Positions 13,135-24,889 of a DNA stretch of 64,000 bases are shown here, piece by piece. The stretch lies in the NCBI GenBank assembly GCA_021018995.1, contig CM037591.1, positions 75,419,901 through 75,483,900 of the forward strand, in the 5' to 3' direction. Position 1 is the stretch's first letter, and each line of letters starts with the position of its first letter. The position numbers and the translations under genes are program-made. The DNA is from Chloranthus sessilifolius. Taxonomy: Eukaryota; Streptophyta; Magnoliopsida; Chloranthales; Chloranthaceae. The notes under the pieces were generated by a model. It saw only the letters and a program-made list of their open reading frames with translations, ran no database searches and was not told the DNA's origin.

Positions 13135-13284
13135 CATTGTTAAAAGAGGAACCATTAGTTGCCTTGCCCCTAAAGAATCTTCAATTGAAAATACAGCTAC
13201 CCATTAAGAAAAAAGAACTATTATTTGGAATATATTCTCTCTTTGCAACCAGGGTTTGCATTGCCCAACTGCATAAAATTATAC

Positions 13285-13512
13285 ATGGAGATCATTTTTG
13301 TCACGATCTTTGATACCATTGGATCTTAAGATCATGGGCGTACCTTCAGATGGTCAAATTTTGATTCCACATAATACACATCTTTAAAGGTAGATGTGAT
13401 AATGAGCATAGCATCAAACATAATTCTCCGACTATTTTTTTGAGATGGGTCATCATCATCACGGTCATGGAATCAACATCAGACCATGATCTGAAGATCT
13501 TTTGCGTGGGAG
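13285..13512. mobile_element. Foldback MITE family A, copy 2 (inside hAT)
   Basis: Begins GGAGATCATTTTTGTCACGATC and has the family blocks TTGGATCTTAAGATCATGGG, GATGGTCAAATTTTGATTCC and, inverted, CCATGATCTGAAGATC. It lies 150 bp from copy 1. The centre is diverged. Confidence 0.45.
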
Positions 13513-13841
13513 GGTTTCAGATGTCGTCTGTCTCCAACTTGACGATATCATATGTAGTCTAATCAAGGTTTCTCAAATTCTTAATTCCGATTGCCCGACT
13601 CTCACCATATCTCGATCCCTTTGTTACTTGATGAATCTATGGTTACTAATTATTGAAATTTTGGTCTATAATTTTTTTTAATTATGATTTGGATGTCTCT
13701 TATAGTTACTTGATTCAATTATTTGACATTTTTAATTAACCTTGTTAACTTCATTTCTATGTTAAATTATTGGATGCAACTTTGATTTTTCATTTTTCTT
13801 TTTTTTAGTTTGAGGAAAAAGAACAACATCTTGAAGAAGTT

Positions 13842-16102
13842 ATGTTGTTAAAGTATTTCAAAAGAAAATCTGATCAATCTACTTCTAGTCCCTCAACTGT
13901 TGACTCTATAAAAAAGCATAAACATATAACAGAGATTAACTTCAATGAACTTTCACGTGATCCTGCATTACGAAAGCCAATTTCATGTTATGATCTGAAT
14001 AATCAAGATAATGTTAGAAGAACATATTTACAAATGCGTCCTTATCAGCCTCCTGATTGAAGTTTTCCCAAAGCATTGATTTCAGATACGTTACGTCGGT
14101 TCAATAAATAATGGTTTGAAAAATATTATTGGTTAGAGTACAATGAATTGGACAATACAACATTTTGTTTCTATCATTATCTGTTTAAGCAAACTATTGG
14201 AAACCAAGGAGATAACGTCGTTTTTGTAGTTGGTGGGTTTAAAAATTGAAAAAGATATGAAAAACATAAAATTCATGAAGGACAAGTGGATAGCGCTCAT
14301 AATAAAGCCTAAAGGATGACACAAGACTTGTTGAATCAAGAACAACATATTCAGACAGCTTTTGATAGACACAGTATTCAGATACGAATGGAATATAAAA
14401 CTTGTTTGACTGCATCGATTAAAACTATTCATTTTCTTCTACTCAGGGATTTGCTTTTCGTGATCACGACAAATCAGATGAGTCAAATAATCAAGGAAAT
14501 TTTCTTGAACTTTTAAAATTTCATGTTGATGGTAGGGAAGAAGTTGAAAAGATAGTATTGAAAAATGCTCCTCTGAACTTTAAATTAACTTCACCTGATA
14601 TTCAGAATGATATTATCCATGCGTGTGCAAAGGAAACTACATCATTTATCATAAATGATCTTAGAGGTTCATTATTTTCGATTTCAGTCGAAGAATCTCG
14701 TGATATATTGCTCAAGAGTAAATGGCTATTTGTCTACATTACGTGGACAAAGATGGATGTACTATTGAACATTTTATTGGAACTTTACATGTTGAGAAAA
14801 TTGAAGATAGATCACTCAAAAAAGTAATCGAGAAATTATTTGCGGCACGTGGGTTGAATATACAAAGATCGTGCTGTCAAGGCTATGATGGTGCCAGTAA
14901 TATGTCTGGTGCATTTTATGGCCTTAAAACACTTATCATGAATGAAAATTGATCTACATTCTATATTCATTATTTTGCACATTAGATTCGATTGACTCTA
15001 GTTGCTATTGCAAAAAAATATTACAAGATTTAGTCACTTTTGAGTGTAGGTTCGAATGTTGTGAATATTGTTGGAGCTTCATGCAAACGTAGAGATCTTC
15101 TTTGAGAGAATGAGACTGCTAAATATTTGAAAGAACTAGAAAGTGGTGAGCTTTTAACTGGGAGAGGTCTGAATAAGGAGACTAGTCTTAATCGTCCTGA
15201 AGAAACACGTTGGAGCTCATATCATCGTATACTATCAAGCTTGACTGGGATGTATTCTTCTGTGATTGAAGTACTTGATGAAGTTGGTGGGGATGGCTCT
15301 GAATTTGAAATAAAAACTATAGGAGATGTCATGTTAGATGTATTGCAGTCATTTGAATTTGTATTTAACATGCATTTGATGAGAATAATATTGGGAATTA
15401 CCAATCAATTGTCCATAGTGTTACAACAGAAGGACCAAGATATTGTGAATGCTATGAATCTAGTTAGAATTTCTAAGGAAAGAATACAAGAAATGAGAAA
15501 ATGGGTGGGATTATTTTCTGACTGAAGTAACCTCATTTTGCATGAAACATAATATCATTGTTCTTAGAATGAATGATAAGCATGTAACTGGGAGGCGTTT
15601 ATGTCGTAAAGTTGAAGATACAACGAATCTACATCACTATTGTGTTGAAATATTTTATACAGTTATTGATAACCTACTTTTAGAGCTTAACAACCGTTTC
15701 AACGAAGGAAATATTGAGTTGCTTCTTTGTATGACATGTTTGAACCCATGAGACTCGTTTTCAGATTTTGACAAGGAAAATTTGATTTGTCTTGCTAAAA
15801 AATATCCAATGGACTTTTCTATATTAGATATCTTAGATCTAGACAATCAGCTTGAGACATACATTCGTGATATGCATTCTTCCAAAGAGTTTTTAGAAGT
15901 GAATGGGATTGATGGTCTTGTTAAGAAAATGGTCAAGACAAGAAGAAATAAAGTGTATCCACTAGTTTACTTGCTCATTATATTGGCCTTAACCCTTCCT
16001 GTTGCAACTGCCACTGTTGAAAGAGCATTTTCAGCTATGCATATTCTAAAGAGCAAGTTGCGCCATTCAATGGGAGATAAATTGATGAATATGATTGTTT
16101 AA
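13842..16102 (+). pseudogene. hAT transposase, TTF zinc finger/DUF4371/dimerisation domains, frameshifted
   Basis: This would have coded for the hAT transposase of the surrounding element. The N-terminal piece (13842-14060) has the low-complexity lead and 'RDPALRKPI..Y' segment found before the TTF-type zinc finger. 14127-14950 gives DUF4371-like sequence, including HVDGREEVEKIVL, a HYVDKDG strand and CCQGYDGASNMSG, which carries a catalytic-type aspartate. 15127-15525 holds RPEETRWSSYHRIL. 15782-16102 is the C-terminal dimerisation region with LPVATATVERAFSAM, which contains the family's final acidic residue. At least five frameshifts or stops separate these pieces, for example near 14060, 14250, 14952, 15070 and 15525. 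It cannot make a full protein. Confidence 0.85.
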
Positions 16103-16412
16103 TCACATATATCGAGAAAGATGTTTTTAATAGCAACGATGATGAAAAAATCATGAATTACTTTTAGAATATGAAAACTCGGCGTGGACAATTGCCATTG
16201 CAATTAATAATGATCTATGAAAGGTACCTTTTTTGTAAGTAGATGATATACTTTGCTTTTCTTTATTAATATATTTTTAATACTTTTTTTTATAAATATA
16301 TATATATATATTTTTAGCGCTTGCTTAGAAAAAATATTTATATAATTTTTCAATAGTAATTGATTAGATGACCACCCTATGAAGAAATCTTGGCTCCTCC
16401 ACTGCGTGATGG

Positions 16413-16570
16413 ACAAAATCTAAACTGTGGAGAATCTAAAAAGTGGAGGCCTCTCTCTTGCTAATCGTTGTGTAATGTGCAATTGTGAGGAAGAAAATGC
16501 AGGTTTCATCCATTTTTTAGTCTCCTCCCAAATCTGGAATGTGACGTTTCAATGGTAGTTCAATATTGCT
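16413..16570 (+). pseudogene. LINE zf-RVT relic, right half
   Basis: Continues the LINE relic after the hAT target duplication. One frame reads NLKSGGLSLANRCVMCNCEE, then AGFIHFL and QIWN. This matches the usual plant LINE zf-RVT shape 'NL..RG..L.NRC..C..EE.....H....C....W'. It joins 11231-11440 in a different frame, so the LINE was already broken or has shifted since. Confidence 0.55.
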
Positions 16571-17150
16571 TGGGTTATGCCACAACGTGAAAAAGCCAAA
16601 AAAACTACTGCCCTAAACAGTTGTAAAAAAATGAGTGAACTTTTTTTACCACTACACAAAACAGTCGTTTATGAACTTCAACAACAACTACTCTTTACAG
16701 TCATAGAAAAAATCATTGCTTTTGGCAGTAGTTTTTTTATGCAAAATTTTTTTTAAAAAAATACTATTTAAAAAAAAAAATTGCGTCGACAATTTTTTAC
16801 GCAATTTTTTTTATGCTTTTTTTAATGCAATTTTTTTATGCTTTTTTTTAATACTATATTTTTAATGCTTTAAAAAAAATTATATAAAGAAAAAAAGCTA
16901 TTAATCTCATATTTCAACACATTCATTCAACTCAAATGCAAATCATTCAATGCCATTAATTAAAAAAATAGAAGCCTAATTATTTTATTCAAATAAAATA
17001 TTTAATCTCAACCTATGATCCAACCTTTCAAATCAGCCAAATATTTTAAACTCTACATATCCAATCCTTTTATTCAAACTAAAAGAAGAAGAAAAGAAAG
17101 AGAATTAACAATCTGAAAACACTATGGCCCATTTTCAAAATAAAAGAAAA
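16571..17150. repeat. AT-rich non-coding sequence with a small inverted repeat
   Basis: AAAAAAACTACTGCC at about 16599 and its inverted copy GGCAGTAGTTTTTTT at about 16723 flank a short segment that contains CACTACACAAAAC at 16653. This may be a small CACTA-like MITE. The rest (16740-17150) is A/T homopolymer-rich. No gene seen. Confidence 0.35.
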
Positions 17151-17167
17151 AATAAATAAATTTGCTT

Positions 17168-17428
17168 CGCCTCTCCTGTCAAGTGTCCCCGACCCCTGGT
17201 GATCCGTTTGAGGTGAGCTTGAAATCGGTCACCTGAAATCAAAAGGAGAACATCATTAAAGTCTAGGCCATGGTGCATTAACTCATGTAATTTATTTTCC
17301 TAAAATTTGAAAAATATAAGTGACAAACTGAGCTAGTAAGAACCTAACCTGCTGCTAGATATGAACTCCCATATCTTCGAGCACCACATTGCCAGATGCA
17401 TATGTTGCATTTGACTTTTGCAGCAATT
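17168..17428 (-). pseudogene. Unidentified C-terminal exon pair (relic)
   Basis: On the minus strand an acceptor (CATATAG) at about 17430 opens an exon reading ELLQKSNATYASGNVVLED, then MGVHI, a TAG stop and QQ, up to a GT donor at about 17348. A second acceptor (GATTTCAG) at about 17234 opens VTDFKLTSNGSPGVGDT and a stop, which looks like a true C-terminus. Read with the TAG as glutamine, the two join in frame. I do not recognise the protein. Its strand and splice layout match the neighbouring gene relics. Confidence 0.4.
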
Positions 17429-17660
17429 CCTATATGCAGAGAAATAAGAAATCCGGTAAAAAAATAAGAAAAACTCTATACCATGCTTCTCAAATTACCT
17501 TAAGCTATTTTCTCAAAAAAAAAATATTACCTTAAGCTACCTAATACATGAAATCCATATATATGCATAACACTTGGAGTTGTTAGAAGAAATAAGATTA
17601 AGAATAGCTGCTGACAGGAAAATAAACAATTTAAACAATGAATCTTCAATAAAATCATAC

Positions 17661-17766
17661 CACAGAACCAAACCGATAGGTTGTCAGGATGTCAAAACCG
17701 TAAGGATCACAATCAACCAAACAATAGACAGGAAGGTGCATTTGATCGACGAGAAGTCTCAAAAAT
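17661..17766 (-). pseudogene. SPO11-1: SPO11-1 Toprim exon, isolated
   Basis: A single 106-nt exon with acceptor CTACAG and donor GTATG. It reads FLRLLVDQMHLPVYCLVDCD followed by PYGFDILTTYRFGS. This is the Toprim segment of the meiotic double-strand-break protein SPO11-1, the plant homologue of topoisomerase VI subunit A. The DCDPYG motif carries the metal-binding aspartates. The exon itself has no stop or shift. I found no other SPO11-1 exon in the flanking sequence, so it is an orphan fragment rather than a gene. SPO11-2 has a different sequence here, so SPO11-1 is the best match. Confidence 0.75.
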
Positions 17767-17772
17767 CTGTAG

Positions 17773-18662
17773 GAAGATGAAGTTTTTAATTTTATAGAAA
17801 TCAGATACCCAAATTTGCAGAGAAAACGGTCTGGCAAAACATAATTGAAAAGGGGGGATAGCTTTATCAATTGTAGAGGAGTTTGGACAAAAAAGAGGAA
17901 ATTCAGCAAAACAGGATGGCTAGAGATTTCTGGGCAAAAATATTTTGCTAGGAAAGTTTGGCCAAAATTATTTAGCAAAATCGGATGTGCAATAGCCAAT
18001 AGAGATAATTATTTTAAAAAATAATCCAGTTTTGCTGAATTGTCCTTCAAAAATAAAATAAAGTCAACTAACTACTAATTAAGAATAAATGACACCAAAA
18101 CAACTGATATCACCCACCTCTTTTGCTTCACTTTTATTTGGTGAATCAAGAAGGATACCACTAATCAGGAGATAGCTGACTAACAAAAACTCAAGCAACC
18201 TAGCTTAATAACATTGACCAAAAATGCAAAAAACTGATGCCCATACCTTCTAGTGGAAACATCTAGATAACCTCTTCCCTACAACATGTTTAGTAATAAG
18301 CATAATTCGAAACACACTGACTTCCAGGCATTAAAATACAGAGGAGCCAAAGACTAGCTTACTGTGATAACTATACAAAGATTTGTTTCACATAACCTGT
18401 CATTTGCTAAGCACTGGAACACTGCAATGACATGAAAATCACTCTATGCAGCCCATACATATCGAGTGGTAAAGTAAGGAATTAATGCTTATGGTAGTAA
18501 CCAAGTAGCGGCATCGCAACTAAGCGATCAGCTTCGTAATAAATGACTAAGAAAATAGAAAGAAGATTAATTCATGCACCCAACATAAAAAGATTTTTAT
18601 TTTTTTCAATTGGTGTCAAATTTTTATTTTTTTCGACTCTTAACTATAAGCCATGCCCCAAG
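17773..18662. other. No gene recognised
   Basis: AT-rich sequence between the SPO11-1 exon and a hAT-type MITE. I looked for further SPO11-1 exons on the minus strand and saw none. The frame at 18543-18779 runs into the MITE and is not supported. Confidence 0.4.
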
Positions 18663-18670
18663 GCTACACC

Positions 18671-18940
18671 TAAGGATGTCAACTGGATTGGTTATGTCGG
18701 CTTGGGCAAAAAATTTGGTCTACAACCCTTTGAGCACTCAAACCGACACGACCCGTCCCTAGGTCGAACCCCGACCTGATGAGTCAAAATATATGCCCAA
18801 ACTGACCTGACCTAAGGTCAGTCGAATGCTTCAAGCCCACCCAACTCGATGGGTCAAGTATATGTGCTTGTTGCCCCGAGTTCAAAAAACCAGGTTGGAT
18901 GGGTCAGGTAACTGGCTGACCCAGCCTATTGACAGCCCTA
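18671..18940. mobile_element. hAT-type MITE (TAGGGNTGTCAA termini)
   Basis: A 270-bp element with ends TAAGGATGTCAAC and, inverted, TAGGGCTGTCAAT, and flanks GCTACACC / GCTACATG (6 of 8 matching). It is rich in GGGTCRG-type subterminal repeats. The terminal motif is typical of widespread plant non-autonomous hAT elements. Confidence 0.65.
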
Positions 18941-19129
18941 GCTACATGCTCACTGACATCACCATTATTCCAAGTCTAAACTGAAACTAACTACATAAAA
19001 CACGGGGTTGGGCCTATAGCAGCACCAACATCTGACAAATTAGGCTTGAAGAATTATCTAGAAAAACATAGTATTTTTACCTAGTCTGACAAATTAGGCT
19101 TGAAGAAAAGAAAAGAAGATGAGAGAATT

Positions 19130-21649
19130 TGTAATATCCCAAAAAAATTGCGTTGAACAGTGACCTTAGGATCCGTGCCCGATTGGTCATAGGTTTGACC
19201 AAGTGGGAGTCCACTAGTTGACTCGAGAGTGATGAACGGATATGATGTGAATATGATGAAAGTAAGAGGAGTGTAGTGTAAATCTGGAGTCGCATACACC
19301 TATTTTGGGTGTATGTGCTCAACACATGGACAAGGGGTATATTAGGATTTAAAGAACCCTAACTTCATTGTTTTGAGTTGTTGAAGAGAATTAAGAAGAG
19401 AGAGAGAGAAAGAGAGAAGTAAAGAGGGTTGTTGAGCAAGGAGTGAATGCAAGCCAAGAAAGGATTCGAGTATTTAAGGTCGGATTCAACGCGAAGGATT
19501 CCTTAGAGCCAAAGTTGGAACCCTAGCCATTCCAACCTTGAGATCTAATCGAATTGATATTCGATTGAGGTAAAATTTTTGTGAATTAAATGCATAGATC
19601 ATAGAGGTTTAATTGCAGTCAAAATTTCTTAAATTCATAGGATAAAGGCTTAGAAAAAGAAAGAAAAATTTGTTGAGAAGGATTTGGAAGAACAGCCCGA
19701 AAGGAGGCTGAGTCTAGCCAAATCAATTAATCGATTTGGTCTGGAAAGTTGAAAAGTCAAAGGACCCCGAAATCGATTAATCGAACTGAGTTTCGATTAA
19801 TCGATTTTAATTTTTGATTAATCGATTTGGTATTGATTAATCGACTGAGAAGCTCCAGCCACTGGAGAAATGAGACCTGGTGAAATCGACTAATCGAATT
19901 GGAATTTCGATTAATCGATTTCGGATTTCGATTAATCGATTTGGAATCGATTAATCGATTTTGGAATTTCGATTACTCGAATTGAGAATCGATATGTGTA
20001 AGTTGAGACTTTCGATTAATCGATTTGAGATCGATTAATCGATTGAAGGTTTCGATTAATTGATTTTGGGAATCGATTAATCTATTTTGAATTTCGATTA
20101 ATCGATTTTAGAAATCGATTAATCGAATTGGGAGATCGATTAATCGACTGAGACTGTTTTAGTTGACTTCTTAGTTTGACTTTGAGGTTCAGGGAGGGTC
20201 TTGGACCTTCTTTGTTACATCCTTAGTGATGAGTTAAATGTGTTATGTTGTACCATAGGTGGTACGTGTGAGCATGAGCACAAGGAGCCACGTGGGACCT
20301 TGATGTTTAGAATTTTAAAGACTTGAGGTAGGGAACACCTTGAACATGTACTTTAATTCACAAGAGCATGTATATAGTGATATGTAATTTAAATCGGAAA
20401 CTATTTTAGTTAAGTAAAGTTTTGTGAAAAGGGTGTGTGTGTGACACCAACAGTGTGACTAAGAATAAGACATCCCCAGGGGATGAGAAAGTAACAAGAT
20501 AGCAAAATGATAAAAGTAGTTGGCTATATCCCAGGGATGTAGACAAGATTGAATAACATTTGATAAGGCCTAACTGATATAAGATAGCACACTTACACGG
20601 TGAACAACTATATGTAAAGCACCCCTTATTTTTGTTATTTGAGGTTGGACCAGGATACCCCACCGATGTGGCGAGATACCCACGACTGAAATCGCAGGAT
20701 ATCTGTGACCGATACGACGGCGAAACCGTAAGCCCGTACGGAGGTTTATCTGTACACAGTAAGCACATCCCAGGACAGTTGAGATATGAATGAACCCCAC
20801 CGCCGATTCCCAAGGAAAAGGGGCTTGGGTAGTTTTGTATTCCCAGGAAATACGTATAACAACTGTCTATTTAGACGACGATGAAGGGTATCTTATCGGG
20901 GCTCGATGCTATATTGCTCGGGGATTACTTAAGTTGAAGATTTAAGTTTTGCTTTAGGCCTTTTCAATGTCATTCATGATACAGTAAAAGAAATGTGAAA
21001 ACTGTAAACTGTTATTAAAAGCAAATGTACATTACCATCTTTTCAAACTATTTTCTCAATAACTGCATAAATCTAGCATGCTTAAAATATCATAGAATAT
21101 ATGTGAGGTTTTAACTTATATGCTCACTGTGTTTGTTCCCTATTGAGCTACGATGTACCTCACCCTTTAGACTATATGTCGCAGGTCTAGTACTAGCAGC
21201 AGCGGAGGTCTCGGGTGACGTGGATCCTGGTGAGTCGGATCACACGCCCTTAGACGAGTTGGAGCCACCTCCAGAGGACTTCTTCTAGAGGACTCTGCTT
21301 TGCATTTTGAGAGAGTTGCTTTGCGAGATTTTTTTGGTACGGCTTGGTATGTCAAGCCTTCTTTTCTGTTTAAACAATGTAATTAAATTGAGATAATTCT
21401 TTTGGGCGAACCATCTAGGATGATCAATTATCATCGATGGTTCGGATCGGTTCTCCACTCATGTAGGGGCAGGAGGTGGAACTGTCTTTTGAGAAATGTT
21501 TAAAGTCATGATGTTCCGCATTTTATATCACTGTTTCTTTTGTTTATAATTTGATTGATGTACCAATGTTCCGTGCTTAGCCAAGGGGCACGGTCTAGAG
21601 ATCGTGCTGATGGCACGAGTTTCGAGGTGCCGAAATCCGGGCTATCACA
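19130..21649 (+). mobile_element. Solo LTR 3 (Tekay-related, forward), TSD GAATT
   Basis: 2,520 bp, beginning TGTAATATCCC and ending GGGCTATCACA, with perfect TSD GAATT at 19125-19129 and 21650-21654. No internal domain, so a solo LTR. From 19725 to 20150 it carries a dense array of ATCGATTAATCGAT palindromes. The 3' part shares the family ATCATCGATGGTTC block. It sits between the SPO11-1 and ELMO exon relics. The 135-aa minus frame at 20406-20813 is judged fortuitous. Confidence 0.92.
19725..20150. repeat. Palindromic ATCGATTAATCGAT minisatellite in solo LTR 3
   Basis: Over a dozen copies of TCGATTAATCGAT at irregular 20-40-bp spacing, separated by short unrelated spacers. It begins about 600 bp from the LTR 5' end, the same relative position as the other palindromic arrays in this window. 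Confidence 0.85.
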
Positions 21650-21682
21650 GAATTCAACTTTCACTAATCTAGTCTTTTTTAC

Positions 21683-21801
21683 CTGATTGTAAATCTAACA
21701 TCTGCATCAACATAAAAGATACATTGATGCCCAACTATAGCAAATGGGTATTCCCATTTAGCCCTCCTCCCTTCTTTGTTCAGCAGCTTTTGGAATGCAT
21801 C
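21683..21801 (-). pseudogene. ELMO/CED-12 domain exon relic
   Basis: A 119-nt exon with acceptor TTGTGCAG and donor GTAAAAAAG. It reads DAFQKLLNKEGRRAKWEYPF then AIV and, after a one-base shift in a GGG run near 21732, GINVSFMLMQMLDLQS. The 'LL.KEG.RA.WEYPFA..GIN..FML.QMLDLQS' pattern is characteristic of plant ELMO-domain proteins. The extra base destroys the frame. Only this exon is present. Confidence 0.75.
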
Positions 21802-21861
21802 CTGCACAAGGAACAGAAGCATTAATTGGAGCCTTTCAGAATCTTTACTAGTTTGGAACAA

Positions 21862-22390
21862 TGTTGGTTTTTAAAAACTGGTCTATATATAACTTCAAAA
21901 TGTAATACTGGTTGTCACTTTAAATCCATTTTATACTTACTTTACACATAGAAAAAAGATACCCCAAACATAGAAAAACTTGGTTCTGGTTGTCACAATT
22001 ACCAGAACCTAGAGCAGGGCATCATGGCATGAAAACAAAAAGGCACCCCAAACATAGAAAAAATTGATCCCTAAACAACAACCTCACATTGACAATGAAT
22101 CTCTCTTCCATCTTAAAAGTTCACAAAGCTTCATGTTAAACTCACAAAAAAGGGAAGAAATTGAATCCTTAAAGTACTCTGAAATTACTTGACAATACCG
22201 ACATACCTTAGTATGATGATGTTGATAGCTTGTTGTCCTATATATAATGAACAACATAACTGTACACAAAATTACCATAAATGGAAGTTGTTTCATCTTA
22301 ACCCCATGAGTTCCCTGCATTTTACACCTCTAATTATCAAGTAAAAGAAAGTTATGTTATGAATATGAACTTTTTATTTGAAAAAAAAAT
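21862..22390. other. No clear gene; possible remnant of a short MSH6 exon
   Basis: On the minus strand an acceptor AATGCAG at about 22318 is followed by GTHGVKMKQLPFM and a GTAATT donor. This could correspond to the short stretch following 'RQEAVAG' in MSH6, but the match is too short to rely on. The remainder shows nothing I can name. Confidence 0.25.
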
Positions 22391-22934
22391 GCTACAGCCT
22401 CTTGGCGTTCTATAATTGCCTTTGAATGGTATATGATCTTGCGAGCCAATTTTTCAGTAACCTTTTCCCAAAAGGTGTCACACAGTGATCCAGTTGTGAA
22501 TACAGGGTCCTACATTGATAAGTGAAACCACCTTAGGAGAAAGTCGGATCAGAAAAATGAAAACTGAAAAGTGGATGGTAAATATGTTGCGATTACCCGA
22601 AGGGGACCTCCATTTCTGCTGTTTTCAAATATCTCGAGATTCCCTAGCACAGCTGCATCAAGCATCATATATGAAATTTGATGGGTACTACAGAACCCCG
22701 AGCATGGAGGCAACTCAAGCTCAACAAATCTAAGCAATTTTTTATCCAGGAAAGCTTGTCGTAGATAAAAAAAAGGCAGCCTCCAAGAGCAGATAGAGTA
22801 GAGTTGCCATTCTCGCCCGCATTCACAAGTTCAGATATGGCATCGAGTATGCACTTTGAACCATTTACAGCGTTTTCACAATGAGAAGTGTTTCCACCGA
22901 TTCTGAGTCCACCCATGCTAAATCTTCTTTGAAA

Positions 22935-23222
22935 CAGACGATGGATAACGTTTTTCATCTCAATCTTTCACACGATGGATCCTAAGATCATGGGCATACC
23001 ATCAAACCGTCAGTTTTTTTATTTCACGTGGCACACATCCCAAAAAATTGACTTTAAGATTAGGTTGACTTGCACGTGATGTTAAGGCCGCTTTTTCGGG
23101 ATGTATGCCACACGAAATCAGAAACTGGTCGTCTATTCATAAGTCCATGATCTCAAGATCGATAGTGTGAAATATTGGGACGAAAAATGATCTCCATCAT
23201 CTGATTCAAAGCAGTCAATGAG
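22935..23222. mobile_element. Foldback MITE family A, copy 3 (inside MSH6 relic)
   Basis: The best-preserved copy. The left arm GGATCCTAAGATCATGGGC...TTTCACGTGGCACACATCCC is mirrored by the right arm GGGATGTATGCCACACGAAA...CCATGATCTCAAGATCGAT. Outer arms CAATCTTTCACAC / TGTGAAATATTGGGACG and the ATGATCTCCATCATCTGA end are also inverted. It separates two MSH6 exon blocks. Confidence 0.65.
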
Positions 23223-23805
23223 TTTTCAATGTAGGTGAACTCAAAGATTCGGTGAGTGAATTTAAAGGCACAGAGAGAGGAGGATATGTAACCTGCCATA
23301 CCTGTCCAAGCATAAACCTGCTAGTAGAAACATCAACCACACAAATACCCAAAACTACATGATCTTCTTGGTTTCCAGAAATCTGGCACCTTTTGGTCAA
23401 TGGCAACATGTAAGCAGCATCAGGGTTCATAGACAGCATCTCCCCTTCAGTCAGTGTTCCTTTAGTAACCACGACACATATTTCACGTTTCACAACCTTT
23501 GAAGACAAAGGAAAATATCAGACACTGGTGTAATTCCAATATACTACAAAAGGCCCATATAAATAAGAAAATAGTATCTGAAAGTAACTAGCAAAGTTTA
23601 TAATCGTAACACAAAAATTTTAAAAATAAAAAGAAGCATTTAAAATAATGTAACTCAAACCCGTTGTAGTAAAATATCTCTACAAACATATAATGTGAAA
23701 AAGGAAATGATTGATGATTGAGTCAAAAGTATATACTACTAACCTTATCTTTTGACCCCATCTCTTTGTGAGGAATTTCGAGCTTGTCAAGTGTTTCTGT
23801 TTGTT

Positions 23806-24889
23806 CTACAAAAAGAACTATGTAACTCTATTCTGTCAAGGCAATACGAACAAGATCACAGTCAAAAGAAAAAGCCCACAAAAGATTGCACTGGTAATGG
23901 TTGAGCAATGAGTTTACTTATCCGAGTAAATTTGCTGTCTTTCTTCCATGGAAGTCTATGAACGTATGTCAAATCTTTTTCTAAATATTTTGAGACTCAA
24001 CTGAGTCTTTCAAATTTTCAATGCTCACCAGAATTCTTCAAGTTTGTGACCAAGTATTCTTACTGATTTCTGATTGCTGAGTCCATCCAATAGTCAAAAG
24101 TAGAGTATTTAAAACTCAAGAAAATTGGTCTTCAGGTTTCTGAGATTGATTCAGCTAAGCTAATGTAGACCCTCAAGGATTTTATGAAAAATCAGTAGAC
24201 GAGGAGATCATTAACTCAATATGTTATGATAAAATTAGGGGCCTGAGTTGCACTTGGAGCCCTTCCAAACTGAGTCAAGTCATTCAAGTTTCAACATGAC
24301 TGGGCAAGTTTTGAACATTGGTTAAAACTATTAGTGTATTGTGTTAATGCAACTCAATTGAATCTACTGTCAACTCCATGAAGGTAATCTAGGTTACCCA
24401 AAACACCTCATAAATAGCACTATACATGTTTCTTATACTTATCCTAAGTGATTATTGAATATTGTTAGAACAATTATGGACCCCTGGTGAAAATTTTGTG
24501 GCCCACGCACAAGTACAGTTCAAAAGGGGAACTCATAAACCACATTTGGCATTAAATTTCTTGAATGGAAATTCAAGTATCCAGCTCAAACATCTACCCA
24601 GAAAATGAAATCCTACACTTTAAAAGTTCACTGCGTTCTTGATAAACAATTTTTGAATGAAAATTTAGTAAATTAGCGACAATGAACTTCGCTCCATTCT
24701 TGCTATAAGTACATTGAAGATGCTGAAACAAGTTGCATTTTCTAAAAACACAGAGTCCAGACTCTAGACAACCCATTAAATTATTTTGGAAACCAAACCA
24801 GCTTCAATTTTAGTATTTAACATCTATACAGCTGCAAGAGACAAACCCAACTTCAAAATAAAAATTATTAGGCTTGAATCAGTGCATAC
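23806..24889. other. Intron-like or inserted sequence within MSH6 relic
   Basis: About 1.1 kb between two MSH6 exons, in the place where the exon(s) coding for the segment after 'LQYMK' should be. I could not find them. It contains a palindrome GAGTTTACTTATCCGAGTAAA-like near 23910. No gene recognised. Confidence 0.35.

Larger units (their letters stand above)
11441..16404 (+). mobile_element. hAT transposon (TTF/DUF4371 type), complete ends, decayed transposase
   Basis: A 4,964-bp element with ends CAGTGGCAGAGCC and, inverted, CAGTGGAGGAGCC. Perfect 8-bp target duplications CGTGATGG lie at 11433-11440 and 16405-16412. The 8-bp TSD and the transposase relic at 13842-16102 place it in the hAT superfamily. 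The first 2.4 kb is non-coding and includes CT-rich stretches (11636-11890) and two copies of a foldback MITE. The insertion splits a LINE relic. Ends and TSD are well preserved although the transposase is broken. Confidence 0.93.

Noticed and set aside
20406-20813. 135-codon and overlapping 76-codon minus-strand frames
   Set aside because: Inside solo LTR 3; two frames overlap, no domain, not preserved in sister LTRs.
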